Assembly (NCBI GenBank): GCA_035528895.1
Contig: DATKXS010000151.1
Coordinates: 1 to 64,000 of the forward strand
Length of the DNA stretch: 64,000 nt
Reading direction: 5' to 3'
Source of the DNA: UBA8522 sp035528895
Lineage (GTDB): Bacteria; Acidobacteriota; Aminicenantia; Aminicenantales; UBA8522
Under the pieces are notes generated by a model. It was not told the DNA's origin, did not search any database, and saw nothing but the letters and a program-made list of their open reading frames with translations. A program made the translations under genes and the position numbers. This document shows, piece after piece, positions 1-7,809 of this stretch. The stretch's first letter is position 1. Each line of letters starts with the position of its first letter.

Positions 1-208
1 ATAAGTTTTTCTACACGATCTCGACCTCTCTCGAAAGCAGATTTCTCTCCACGGCTTTTCCAACCATCAAATGACGCTCGATCTATTACTTCAGAGGGCA
101 TGTACTGTTCCTCTCGGAAGCATTTACGGATATGAGGTAAAGTCAAGAAATCTCCTTTATGCCCGCTCTTCTGCATCAAATTGAGTGCGATCGGATCATC
201 ACGCACGA
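1..208 (-). pseudogene. C-terminal part of an MttB-family methyltransferase, cut by an IS91-like end
   Basis: Reading leftwards on the minus strand from about 208 there is an open frame with no start. It contains FLTLPHIRKCFRE and then SFDGWKSRGEKSAFERGRDR. This matches the C-terminal signature of the trimethylamine methyltransferase (MttB) family; the intact homologue at 28482-29930 has FLTHPHTKRHLRG in the equivalent place. Codon use is more AT-rich than in the CODH/ACS operon. The frame is interrupted at about 208, where the terminal repeat of an IS91-like element begins, so the N-terminal part of the gene has been lost or displaced. The C-terminus lies beyond the left edge of the window. 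It is probably non-functional. Recognition rests on motif resemblance only. Confidence 0.55.
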
Positions 209-399
209 TTTTCTGTTGCGCTGGCGAAATGAGTGTTCGTGCGCAAGTTTTTCCTCATCCCATCGTGGGGAATGATAAATCGGGACGTCATCGGCTGTCA
301 AATTGAGCTAAGGACGAGCGGAAAGAGGCCAGGAAGCCGCAGAGAAGCCTCAAAATGCCGGAAACCCGACAGGCCTCTCCCTACGGAAAAAATAGAGGA
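209..399 (+). repeat. IS91-like terminal sequence, copy A
   Basis: About 190 bp lies between the truncated mttB and the transposase tail that ends at 400. The outer 100 bp, starting at TTTTCTG and including CCTCATCCCATCG and GGAATGATAAATCGGG, recurs at 622-823 (inverted), 2540-2742 and 5729-5842. In copies A, B and C the inner side abuts the last codons of an IS91-type transposase. The repeat is therefore the non-coding end downstream of tnp, where the replication origin (oriIS) of IS91-family elements lies. This copy starts abruptly at TTTTCTG and lacks the GATAA flank seen in copies B, C and D. Confidence 0.7.
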
Positions 400-522
400 T
401 CACGAAGAATACGCAGGGGATGTCTCAGCGGCTATCAGGACTTCCTGATAGGCCAGGTGCGTTGGAGGAGGTCTCTCCGCGATAAAGGTCAGCTTGATGT
501 GGTCGACCGCATCATCGACCAC
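400..522 (-). pseudogene. IS91-like transposase, last ~40 codons (copy A)
   Basis: The minus strand encodes a tail reading VVDDAVDHIKLTFIAERPPP and continuing to a stop at 400. It matches the C-terminus of the longer transposase fragment at 2743-3360 (VVDRIIDHLKLRFVAERPPP). Nothing upstream of this tail belongs to a transposase, because at about 510 the sequence turns back on itself into copy B. It is a remnant with no catalytic residues and serves mainly to show the origin of the neighbouring repeat. Confidence 0.65.
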
Positions 523-542
523 ATCAAGCTGACCTTTGTCGC
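479..542. repeat. Palindromic junction joining two IS91-like ends
   Basis: Two 20-nt perfectly complementary arms (487-506 and 515-534) are separated by 8 nt. One further imperfect octamer pair on each side (479-486 with 535-542, one mismatch) extends the palindrome to 28-bp arms. It is the centre of a roughly 610-bp inverted duplication made of copies A and B. It lies in transposase C-terminal coding sequence and could extrude as a cruciform. Confidence 0.8.
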
Positions 543-621
543 GGACAAGCCGCCGCCGTCGCCCGTCTTCGAGCAGGTCGCGTTGATGGCGGCCGAGGAA
601 CCGGCGGAATATTTTTCGTAA
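499..621 (+). pseudogene. IS91-like transposase, last ~40 codons (copy B)
   Basis: The plus strand encodes VVDRIIDHIKLTFVADKPPP and runs to a stop at 621, the mirror image of the tail at 400-522. The two tails differ at several residues (for example FVADK against FIAER). The inverted duplication is therefore either old or was made from two diverged copies. Only the C-terminus survives. Confidence 0.65.
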
Positions 622-823
622 TCTTCTCTGGCCCGGGAGGAGACCTCTGGGGTATTTCCGGCGCTCTTGAGCTTGTCCGCGGCTTTCCGGCCCGCCTTCC
701 GCTACTTCGTGCCCAACTTGATATCCGACGACACTCCGATTTATCATTCCTTACGATGGGATGAGGCAAAACTTGCGCGTAAACGCTCATTCGCCCAGAG
801 CAGCAGAAAAGCAAATTATTATC
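622..823 (-). repeat. IS91-like terminal sequence, copy B (inverted)
   Basis: The reverse complement of this stretch aligns with copies A and C throughout, including GATAA followed by TTTTCTG at the outer edge (about 804-823) and CCTCATCCCATCG in the middle. Its inner edge abuts the transposase tail ending at 621. Its outer edge faces the glycosyltransferase gene at 928-2463. Confidence 0.7.
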
Positions 824-927
824 AATTTGCATCATGGTGCGTTCGGGATTGTCGGAATCCATCCGTCGGCCAACAGAAAACGCATATCGAGCCATGATCA
901 ATCGCTGCGCCTGTGAGCGGTCAGGTT

Positions 928-2463
928 TCAGATAAACCGTTTCAGCTGGACCCACATTGCCTCGATCGTGATTTTCGGTTTCGTGCACAAGAAAATTGCC
1001 GCATCATCGTCATATGGCACCTCAACATAACCAACCCGCTCCACGCTGTCAAAGTAGTGCCCCAACTCATGCGCATCATACCCGACTGCAAGCACCACCG
1101 CGCCGGTATACCCGCGGGTCCCCCACATCCAGTAGCTGTTGTGCACACAGATCGCCGGCGGCAGGCCGTGTGCTGGACCGAAATGATCGATGGCTCCCGC
1201 CAGCCCGTACCACGATGCGAGAATCGCGCACTGTTCTCTCTCATGCTCGGGCAGAGCATGGTACGCCGTGGCTACTGCATCAACCTTTTCTTCCCATCCG
1301 AACCTGTGCGCGAAATGCAGCGGCAGGGCCACCCCTTCTCCCTTCTCCATTCTGACCATCTCCCGGAGACCGAGTGTTTTTGCATACGAGACAAACTGTT
1401 CCACAGGCAGGATGGGGACAGCAAGGGGCATGAGCAGCAACCCGGAGATCGTCATCGCTGAACCCACAACCCAGGCAGGCCAGCGGATTCTCCTCCTCAA
1501 TGAAAAGCTCTCCAGGGCAACGGCCCCTGCAGCAAGCAGGAGCGGAAACACCGGAAGCAGATAATAGAACTTGGAGTTCTGTACGATGTAGACCGCGATG
1601 AACATCACTGCCGTCCACCCGAGAAACCTGAACGCTTTCATCTCCCCGGCAAGAAGAAGATAGAGCGTGCCTCCGATCCAGAGGGGGAGTGTCAACGGAT
1701 TCAGTCCAATGGCAAGCTGGCCCAGCAGTGTAAGAGGTGACAGGGAGAGGTTCTTGCCCTGGGTGACATTGTGCATAAACTCAAGCGCAGGCCAGCCGTG
1801 CTCGATCTGCCACACAATATGCGGCAGAAACATGATGAGCGCGATGGCACCGCCCAGATACAACCATCCCGAGCGCAACTCTTCCCAGCGCCGCGTGATG
1901 ATCAGCCCCATCAGCACGGAAAAACCCAGCACGAGGAACGTGTACTTGTTCAGCAGTCCGGCTCCGAACAACACACCCAGTCCGATCCATTTCATCGGAG
2001 AGGGAGCCACAATAGTATGCGCGAACACATACAGAAACAGCGTGCACAGCATGATATCGACCGGATTCATCGAAAAGAAGCTGCTGAGGGCAGGGAATGC
2101 CGGAGCGAAGCAGATCGACAGCGCCGCTAGCGCCTGTGATGTTGTTCCTCCTCCAAGTATGCGGGCGATGCGCGCAGAAAGCAGTACCGTGACAGCGCCG
2201 GCGAGACCCGACAGGATCCGGAGGCCGATCATTGTTTCACCAAATATCCAGGTGCTGACGAGCGTCAGAAAAGCAACCAGGGGCGGATGGTCCACATACC
2301 CGAAGGCGAGATGTTTGCTGCAGGCGATATAATAGAGCTCATCGCCAAAGAAGCCGTATTGACCAACGGTGGCTAGTGTGAGCAGGAGAAAGAAGGCTGC
2401 GGCTGCGTGTGGAATGGTCACAGAGCTGCGTATGGCAGAACCATATCTGTTCAGAAAAGTCAT
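928..2463 (-). CDS. GT39/ArnT-type membrane glycosyltransferase
   Basis: A polytopic protein of about 511 residues with the layout of dolichyl- or polyprenyl-phosphate-sugar mannosyltransferases. The first extracytoplasmic loop has GDELYYIACSKHLAFGYVDHPPL, with the acidic-residue pair and the downstream HPPL typical of the PMT_2/ArnT family. At least eight hydrophobic segments and a soluble C-terminal tail follow. It probably transfers a sugar from a lipid carrier to lipid, glycan or protein on the periplasmic face of the inner membrane. I start it at the ATG at 2463, preceded by GGAGGTGG. The frame is open further upstream, but that extension translates the repeat at 2540 and is not genuine. 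It lies between the outer ends of repeat copies B and C, like cargo. The sugar and acceptor cannot be told. Confidence 0.75.
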   Translation of the reverse strand: MTFLNRYGSAIRSSVTIPHAAAAFFLLLTLATVGQYGFFGDELYYIACSKHLAFGYVDHPPLVAFLTLVSTWIFGETMIGLRILSGLAGAVTVLLSARIARILGGGTTSQALAALSICFAPAFPALSSFFSMNPVDIMLCTLFLYVFAHTIVAPSPMKWIGLGVLFGAGLLNKYTFLVLGFSVLMGLIITRRWEELRSGWLYLGGAIALIMFLPHIVWQIEHGWPALEFMHNVTQGKNLSLSPLTLLGQLAIGLNPLTLPLWIGGTLYLLLAGEMKAFRFLGWTAVMFIAVYIVQNSKFYYLLPVFPLLLAAGAVALESFSLRRRIRWPAWVVGSAMTISGLLLMPLAVPILPVEQFVSYAKTLGLREMVRMEKGEGVALPLHFAHRFGWEEKVDAVATAYHALPEHEREQCAILASWYGLAGAIDHFGPAHGLPPAICVHNSYWMWGTRGYTGAVVLAVGYDAHELGHYFDSVERVGYVEVPYDDDAAIFLCTKPKITIEAMWVQLKRFI

Positions 2464-2539
2464 AGACACTGCACCACCTCCGCTTTCAATGTACGCCCCA
2501 GTCTGGCACGTGGAAAGACATTCGCAGCCTACCGTGAAA

Positions 2540-2742
2540 GATAAGAGATTCGTTTTTCTGTTGCGTCGGCTGACTGAGTGTCCAAGCGTCCATTTTGCCT
2601 CATCCCATCGTAAGGAATGATAAATCGGGGGGTCGTCGGATGTCAACTTGAGTTAAAACCAGCGGAAAGGGGAAAAGAAGCCGCGGACAAGCTGAAAAGT
2701 GTCGGAAATCCGACAGACCTCTGCTCTTGAGCAACGAAAAGG
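2540..2742 (+). repeat. IS91-like terminal sequence, copy C
   Basis: It begins with GATAAGAGATTCG, contains CCTCATCCCATCG and GGAATGATAAATCGG, and continues to the stop codon of the transposase fragment at 2743. This is the copy with the longest attached transposase sequence and is the best evidence that the repeat is the downstream terminus of an IS91-like element. Its outer end faces the glycosyltransferase gene. Confidence 0.75.
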
Positions 2743-3360
2743 TCATGACAGATATTCAGTCAAGGCCTCAGCGGCCATCAGGACTTCCTGATAGGCGATA
2801 TGAAGCGGAGGGGGCCTCTCCGCGACAAACCGAAGCTTCAAGTGGTCGATGATGCGGTCCACCACGGCATAGTCGGTGAGGAAACCGATGACCTTCATCT
2901 TCCCACGGCACTTGGGGCAGAGCATGGGATCGACTTCATAGACCTTGCGGATCATCTCGGCCCAGCCCTTGGAGGGGATGGGCCGGAGCTCCTCCTCCAC
3001 CATCCGGAGAGGGAAAGCCTCATGGCGTGCCTTGATCTTGCCCCGATGGGCGTTGGCGTACAACCCATAATATCGCACCGTGACTTGGCCTTTATCGGGA
3101 ATATGAGAGGTGACCCGGGCGATGAACTCCAGATAGTCCATCCGCTCTACCTCTTCGGCCTCTTTCCCATACCGGTAGCAAATCTTGCCCTCCTTTTCAT
3201 CAAAGGAGAGCCGCTCCAGCGAAAGGAGCGGACGGATCATGTATTTTCCCACCCGCTCGGCCTCTCTCGTTGTCTTGGCCCGGACCCGGCTGTGGATATT
3301 GAACCCCGTGTGCCGCCAGGAAAGCAAACGTTCTGCCCATTCGGGGCTGAGGAGTTTGCC
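2743..3360 (-). pseudogene. IS91-family transposase, C-terminal half
   Basis: About 206 codons survive of a protein that is usually 380-400 residues. The frame opens without a start codon at about 3360 with LLSPEWAERLLSWRHTGFNI. It then contains VRYYGLYANAHRGK, where YYGLY fits the YxxxY pair of tyrosines in the Y2 rolling-circle transposases of IS91, and next a CPKC pair (MLCPKCRGKMKV). It ends in VAERPPP and a short tail. The N-terminal half, including the zinc-binding region and metal-binding HUH motif, is missing, so it cannot act. Its upstream end is fused to the hydrolase gene at 3350-4159. Confidence 0.85.
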
Positions 3361-4159
3361 ATTTCGCCATGTCTTCAGCCGTGGAATACAATCCCGTATG
3401 CCCGACGGTCACATCCAGAAAAGGGTCATTCGAGAAACTCCCGTCTTTGTTTTGATGGTAGGAATTCGCCCGGCCGGGGATGAGGGTTTCGATGGAGTCC
3501 ACAAAGAACGTGCTTTTCATATTCAGCGGGCCGAAGATAACCTTTTCCGCCCAATTCTTGACACTTTCTCCGGTTATTCTTTTTATGATCTCGGCGAGCA
3601 GTAAATAATTGGTATTGCTGTACTCCCATTCGTCTCCGGGTAAAAAATTCAAGCCTTCCTGTTTGGAAAATATTTTCAATACATCAGCGTTCGCCACGTG
3701 GCCATTCAGATGAAAACCGGTGAGGGGCAACAATCCGTACAGATCCCGAAGGCCGCTTTTCTGATATACCAAATCCCCGACTTTGATTGTCCTCTGAAAA
3801 GACGGCGTTTCGGGGATGTATTTCCGAAGGTCATCGTTCAATGTCAGCTTCCCATCATGGATCAGCCCGGCAACACAATACCCGACGAATTGTTTTGATA
3901 TGGAGGCCATATAAAACTTGGTGGAAGGCGTCACCCCGACGGAATGCTCCAGGTCGGCGCAGCCGTAGCCTTTGATGAAGATCAATTCGCTGTCCTTCAC
4001 GATAGCGATGGCCCCGCCGGGCGAATGAGGAGCGTCCCACTCCTTGAATACGGCATCTATTTTCAATGCCAACGAATCGGTTTCTATGATCGTTTCGGCT
4101 CGGCTATAAAAAGAATAAAAGAAAATGCCGCAAAGGATGAAAACGATGGCCCGCTTCAT
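3200..4159 (-). pseudogene. Class C beta-lactamase-family serine hydrolase, C-terminus replaced by IS91 sequence
   Basis: The start at 4159 (SD AAGGA) gives MKRAIVFILCGIFFYSFYSRA, a Sec signal peptide. The mature part has the family's SxxK nucleophile motif (ASISKQF), the YxN-type motif YSNTNY, and the late GLYSTAEDMAKW helix. Right after W267, at about 3350-3361, the sequence switches to IS91 transposase DNA read out of frame, so the last 60-odd ORF codons down to 3200 are junk. The domain loses its C-terminal part, including the HxG/KTG-type motif. It was probably a periplasmic peptidase or esterase (Beta-lactamase, PF00144 type) and is probably dead now. It begins 20 bp after the truncated propeller gene. 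Confidence 0.8.
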
Positions 4160-4178
4160 GATGCTTCTTCCTTCGATC

Positions 4179-4418
4179 CTAATTTGCATCCTTGACCCAG
4201 ATGTCCTGATCCCCGGAGCGATTGGAGGCGAAGGCGATCTTCTTCCCGTCCGGCGACCACTTGACATGATAGTCATGGGCCGGATCTTTTGTGATTTGCT
4301 TGATAATCCGGCCCGGCGGATGTGCGGCCGGGGGGGATAATTTCGCGCCTGTTCCCGCCGGCATCAAGAAAACAGCCGTCCCCCAAAAGAATAACAAGGT
4401 GAATGCTTTCTTCAGCAT
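4179..4418 (-). pseudogene. Truncated TolB/PD40-type beta-propeller protein
   Basis: The start at 4418 (GGAG seven bases upstream) gives MLKKAFTLLFFWGTAVFLM, a signal peptide. A linker and exactly one propeller blade follow, ending WSPDGKKIAFASNRSGDQDIWV, the classic PD40 (WD40-like) repeat of TolB-type proteins. A stop comes straight after, giving 79 codons, whereas such proteins normally carry four to seven blades and often a peptidase domain. I read it as a remnant whose 3' part was deleted. The start of the hydrolase gene lies 20 bp beyond the stop. Confidence 0.6.
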
Positions 4419-4722
4419 GTGGAGACTCCATCTTAAGCAGGGTTGCACGGTTCACTATAAATATATTTACGTCCGGATTCCCTTCCCGTTTTCTAGAAAT
4501 TGGAGAAATTGAGAATTTGGTGACAGTACGCTCTTTTCCTTTTTTTGAGGCAAGGCGCTGGCTGGAAAGTCGGACCCTTGCCACGGCCTTCCGCATCGGC
4601 TTTTCGGCGCCGGTCCTCCGGGCGTCCGCGCTCAAGGCGGCCCCGCTCCGGACGATGGAGGTCGTCACTTCTTCCGGGGCCGGCGTCCTGCTGAGAGATC
4701 CTCGAGACGGGAAGACGAAATT
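4419..4722. other. ~300 bp without a recognised gene
   Basis: It separates the CPBP protease gene from the propeller remnant. Short open frames exist on both strands, but none shows a recognisable motif or a good ribosome-binding site. The part next to the propeller gene is AT-rich (AAATATATTTATAGTG on the minus strand) and may hold that gene's promoter. Confidence 0.4.
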
Positions 4723-5685
4723 TCAGCGCGGCTCGGCCCTCATCTCTTTCCGGAAGCCAAGAGTCAGCGCGGCGCCGCCCGTTATCACGGCCATCAAAAG
4801 AAAGGAGGGCTGAAAGGCGACGAACCCGAGATCCGGCAGGATGTTGACCGAAGTGTGAAGGATGACCGGAACCAGCACCGCGCGGTTGGCTTTCAAGTAA
4901 AACCAGGTGAAGACAATATAGACGGCGATTCCCCAGACAATTCTGGCGAGGACGGTCAAGACCCAGAATCCGCCTCCGCCGAAAATATCGAGTGGCAGAT
5001 GCCACAATGCACAGAAGAAACCCAGATTCCGGCCGGCTTCGAGCGGGGTGCAAAACCGGAGCCAGAGAGGAAGCGCGTAACCGCTCCAGCCGGGTTCTTC
5101 TCCCAAGGAGCCTCCGAGAATGAGGTTCATGGCGAAAACGGTCATCAGGATCTTCAGAAATCCGGCCCATCCATTATGAAAGGACGCGACGTCGAAGGAT
5201 CCGCCGGAGAGACCGACGATCAGCCAACTGAAAAGAAAGAGAGCCGGGAAAGAAATCAGGGCGAGGGCCATCCACCGGCCTTTTGTCGCTCCGTGTTTTT
5301 CGGCCGTTGAAACATGCAGAAAATATCGATTGAACGGAGAAAGATAGACCACGACGGCCAGAGCCGTGGCCGTCACGACCGCCAGTATCGCTGGAGAGAA
5401 TTCCCCGATGCTGGATCTCCTTTCTCGGGCGATGAAGAACGCCAGCAGCAGGACCGCTCCGATGACCAGGGCCAGACGGACGCTGTTTCTGCGATGTCTT
5501 GCCGAAAGCCGTCCGGAAAGAATCAAGGCCGACAATGCGGGAGCGAATACCCCGACCTGGGCGGTCAGCCACTTCGTGTCATAGAAGGACTCCTCCCTGC
5601 CCAGAACCCCGGAGAGAAACCAGAGCGGCCAGGAGAGCAGAAGCGTCAACAGGTAGAACCTCAGCAGCTCATTTTTGGCTTCCAT
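4723..5685 (-). CDS. CPBP-family intramembrane metalloprotease
   Basis: About 320 residues with roughly eight hydrophobic segments. The C-terminal half carries the three CPBP (Abi/Rce1-like) motifs: EEPGWSGYALP (the EExxx(R) motif, here with Ser where Arg is usual), FCALWHLPL (the FxxxH motif) and HTSVN (HxxxN/B). These glutamates and histidines bind the catalytic metal inside the membrane. Family members process prenylated or peptide substrates or give bacteriocin self-immunity; the substrate here is unknown. I start it at the ATG at 5685, with GGGGAG seven bases before it. The frame stays open upstream, but that extension reads through repeat copy D. Confidence 0.8.
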   Translation of the reverse strand: MEAKNELLRFYLLTLLLSWPLWFLSGVLGREESFYDTKWLTAQVGVFAPALSALILSGRLSARHRRNSVRLALVIGAVLLLAFFIARERRSSIGEFSPAILAVVTATALAVVVYLSPFNRYFLHVSTAEKHGATKGRWMALALISFPALFLFSWLIVGLSGGSFDVASFHNGWAGFLKILMTVFAMNLILGGSLGEEPGWSGYALPLWLRFCTPLEAGRNLGFFCALWHLPLDIFGGGGFWVLTVLARIVWGIAVYIVFTWFYLKANRAVLVPVILHTSVNILPDLGFVAFQPSFLLMAVITGGAALTLGFRKEMRAEPR

Positions 5686-5728
5686 GCGATCTCCCCACAA
5701 TTTTCCGGCTCCAAGCGCGGATTCGGAG

Positions 5729-5842
5729 GATAAGAAATTCGTTTTTCTGCTACCCCGGCGAAATGAGTGTTCGTGCGCAAACTTTGCCTCACCCCATCGT
5801 TGGGAATGATAGATCGCGGCGTGATCGGGTGTCAAGATGAGC
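5729..5842 (+). repeat. IS91-like terminal sequence, copy D (solo)
   Basis: It starts GATAAGAAATTCG and keeps the outer ~115 bp of the repeat (GGCGAAATGAGTGTTCGTGC, CCTCACCCCATCG, GGAATGATAGATCG). Unlike copies A-C, no transposase sequence follows on the inner side. It sits just upstream of the CPBP gene and ~75 bp before the XRE-integrase promoter. Confidence 0.7.
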
Positions 5843-5915
5843 GGGACTTGCGATAATATTAGGTGAGGAGCTGGTAGCCGCTCGGCTCGACTTCCTATAA
5901 AGACGGAAAAAACGC

Positions 5916-5945
5916 TTGACATAGTCCTATACATAAGGTTATAAT
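5916..5945 (+). promoter_or_regulatory. Consensus sigma-70 promoter of the XRE-integrase pair
   Basis: A perfect TTGACA (5916-5921) is followed after 18 bp by a perfect TATAAT (5940-5945). Transcription should start at about 5951-5953, which coincides with the ATG at 5952. The message may therefore be leaderless, or translation may begin at the ATG at 5985, which has AAGGA just before it. The spacer contains an imperfect dyad, CCTATACATAAGG (5926-5938), a possible binding site for the encoded XRE protein. Confidence 0.75.
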
Positions 5946-5951
5946 GACGGT

Positions 5952-6149
5952 ATGGACAGAAGAGAGAAAGCAATCAAGGAACTTATGAGGTTCAAGAAGC
6001 GGGCGGGCTGGAGCCAGGATAGGCTGGCCAAGGAGCTGGGCGTTCACAATCAGACCGTGGGTGGCTGGCTCCGGGGGCTTTATAAGCCCAGCCTGCTGGC
6101 GCTCCCGCTGATCGAGGCCTTTCTGAAGAAGGCAAGGAGGACGAAATGA
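5952..6149 (+). CDS. Small XRE-family helix-turn-helix regulator
   Basis: 65 residues, almost entirely one lambda-repressor-like HTH. GWSQDRLAKELGVHNQTVGGWLRG carries the two recognition helices (residues ~18-41), ending in KPSLLALPLIEAFLKK. It lacks a dimerisation or ligand domain. Its stop overlaps the integrase start (ATGA), so the two are co-expressed. It probably represses the strong promoter in front of it or acts as an excision-control factor. The ATG at 5952 coincides with the predicted transcription start; Met12 at 5985 has the better Shine-Dalgarno and is the alternative start. Confidence 0.75.
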   Translation: MDRREKAIKELMRFKKRAGWSQDRLAKELGVHNQTVGGWLRGLYKPSLLALPLIEAFLKKARRTK

Positions 6150-7330
6150 GGAAAACACATCCGAACCTGGTCTTTGTCCCGGCGACGAAGGACAAGAGGG
6201 GAAGGGAGAAGCCCGCCCACTACATGACCGAGCTGACGATTAATTACAAGCGGGTGAGACGGAACGCTGGGGCCACCAAGGAGGAGGCGCTGATCTACCT
6301 GGGCGAGTTGCGCAAGGCGGCCAAGGAGGGGAGGCTCGACGATCTCATCCGTCCACCGAAGGCGCTTCCGGGGTCGACGTTTGGGGAGTATGCCCAGGGC
6401 CTCCTCGATTCCGCTGAATGGAAGCAGAAGCGGAGCCGGAGGCGCGATGGTACTTCACTCGATGCCCTCAACAAGGTCTTCAAGAACGTACCGCTGGCCG
6501 AGATAACGGCGGGCGGCGTGCGCACGTACATGATCCGCAGGGTGAACAGTGACGGCCTGCGGCCCGCCACGGCGAATCGGGAGCTTAGCTTCCTGAAGTC
6601 GGTCCTCTATGCGGCCGAGTTCGACGGTATCATCCAGGCGAATCCGATTCGAGGCCGAAGGGTGAAAAGGCTGCAGGAGTGCAACGAGCGGGAGGAACAT
6701 ATACTCGGGCTGGGCATCACGGACGATAAGCTCCGTCGGCTCGTAGACGCGGGCGGCGAGTGGTTCGGCGTCGTCCTTCGGCTGGCGGTGACGCTGGGCA
6801 TGCGCCAGGGCGAGATACTGAAAGCCGAGTGGAGGGACTTCAATCTGGCCCTCCGGACCCTGCGAGTACGGAAAGAGAACGCCAAGAGCAAGGAGGAGCG
6901 GACAATCCCGCTTGGCCCGGAGCTGGCCGTGGCGATTGACACACTCCCGAGAATAGGGCAATATATCTTTTCCCTGCCCGACGGAGAGCGGAGACGGGAC
7001 GTGCGTAAGCCCTGGCTGGCCGCATGCAAGGCGGCCGATATCCCGACGAGCCGGGCGAACGGAATCACGTTCCATGATCTCAGGCACTTCGCGGCCTCTC
7101 ATCTTGTGAAGGTGACGGACGTGGTGACAGCTCAAAAAATTCTCGGCTGGAAAACACTCGACATGGTGAGGCGGTATGTTCACCCGACGGACGAGGACAA
7201 ACGGTTGGCAGTGGAGGCTGTCGAGGCCGGGCTTTTCCGGGTACAAGGACGTCAAAATCCCGTCAATGATAAAAATGACGGGGCAGAAGAGAGGCCGGCT
7301 GAATCAACGCAAATTAAACGCGTTCAATAA
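6146..7330 (+). CDS. Tyrosine recombinase (phage-type integrase)
   Basis: 394 residues. The N-terminal arm and SAM-like core-binding region (to about 190) are followed by the catalytic domain. The active-site set is visible: Arg220 in TLGMRQGE, His310 and Arg313 in FHDLRHF, Trp335 in LGWKT (the His/Trp position), and nucleophile Tyr344 in VRRYVHPTD. It cuts and rejoins DNA for site-specific integration or excision. The gene points at tRNA-Lys and stops 14 bp before it, the usual position of an integrase next to its attachment site. It overlaps the XRE gene by 4 bp. No phage structural genes lie on its left, so this is a degenerate or very small island. Confidence 0.9.
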   Translation: MRKTHPNLVFVPATKDKRGREKPAHYMTELTINYKRVRRNAGATKEEALIYLGELRKAAKEGRLDDLIRPPKALPGSTFGEYAQGLLDSAEWKQKRSRRRDGTSLDALNKVFKNVPLAEITAGGVRTYMIRRVNSDGLRPATANRELSFLKSVLYAAEFDGIIQANPIRGRRVKRLQECNEREEHILGLGITDDKLRRLVDAGGEWFGVVLRLAVTLGMRQGEILKAEWRDFNLALRTLRVRKENAKSKEERTIPLGPELAVAIDTLPRIGQYIFSLPDGERRRDVRKPWLAACKAADIPTSRANGITFHDLRHFAASHLVKVTDVVTAQKILGWKTLDMVRRYVHPTDEDKRLAVEAVEAGLFRVQGRQNPVNDKNDGAEERPAESTQIKRVQ

Positions 7331-7344
7331 TATTTGGCATATAT

Positions 7345-7417
7345 GGCCCGTTAGCTCAATAGGTAGAGCAGCGGACTCTTAATCCGCAGGTTGGAGGTTC
7401 GAGCCCTCCACGGGTCA
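7345..7417 (+). tRNA. tRNA-Lys (anticodon CTT)
   Basis: A full cloverleaf of 73 nt. The acceptor stem GGCCCGT pairs with ACGGGTC (one G-T pair). The D-stem is GCTC/GAGC, and the anticodon stem GCGGA/TCCGC has the loop CTCTTAA, giving anticodon CTT. The T-arm is GGAGG-TTCGAGC-CCTCC. The discriminator base is A and CCA is not encoded. It marks the right edge of the accessory region and is the likely integrase target. I found no second copy of its 3' end inside the window. Confidence 0.95.
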
Positions 7418-7431
7418 TTCGGATCCCTCCG

Positions 7432-7803
7432 ATGAAGATACGGGGCGCGCTGATTGTCTTGCTTCTGGCTATGGTGGTCGTCTATTTTCTCTTTTTCGCC
7501 AAGGCCGGGAAGAAAAGCTATATCGAAGCAACCCTGGATGCCAACACCAGGCTCCGGACCGGGATCACGGAGACCAATATGGCCACCATGGAAAAGGCGA
7601 TCACCTTCTTCACCGCCACCCAAGGCCAGACTCTCGAAAACCTGAAAGAGCTCTTCGCCACCCGCCTCTTCTCCGGAGACCCGTCCGACGGCTGGGGCAC
7701 GCCCCTCAAGTACGAACGGCTCTCGGAGGAGAATTATCGTTTGATTTCCGCCGGGCCGGACCGGACGTTTGACACGGACGACGATATCATCCTGGAGCGC
7801 TGA
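7432..7803 (+). CDS. GspG-like (type II secretion/pseudopilin-type) small protein
   Basis: 123 residues. An N-terminal hydrophobic helix (residues ~4-21) is followed by a globular part whose C-terminus, DGWGTPLKYER then SAGPDRTFDTDDDI, is the calcium-binding loop signature of GspG-type major pseudopilins. The usual prepilin-peptidase motif (GFTLIE) is absent. It may be a membrane-anchored pseudopilin derivative rather than a true pilin subunit. It starts 15 bp after tRNA-Lys without a clear Shine-Dalgarno and has no other secretion genes beside it. Confidence 0.65.
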   Translation: MKIRGALIVLLLAMVVVYFLFFAKAGKKSYIEATLDANTRLRTGITETNMATMEKAITFFTATQGQTLENLKELFATRLFSGDPSDGWGTPLKYERLSEENYRLISAGPDRTFDTDDDIILER

Positions 7804-7809
7804 TCCGGT

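Noticed and set aside
7345..7417. Attachment-site duplication of the tRNA-Lys 3' end within the island
   Set aside because: I looked for the anticodon and T-arm sequence between 1 and 7330 and found no second copy; the other end may lie outside the window.
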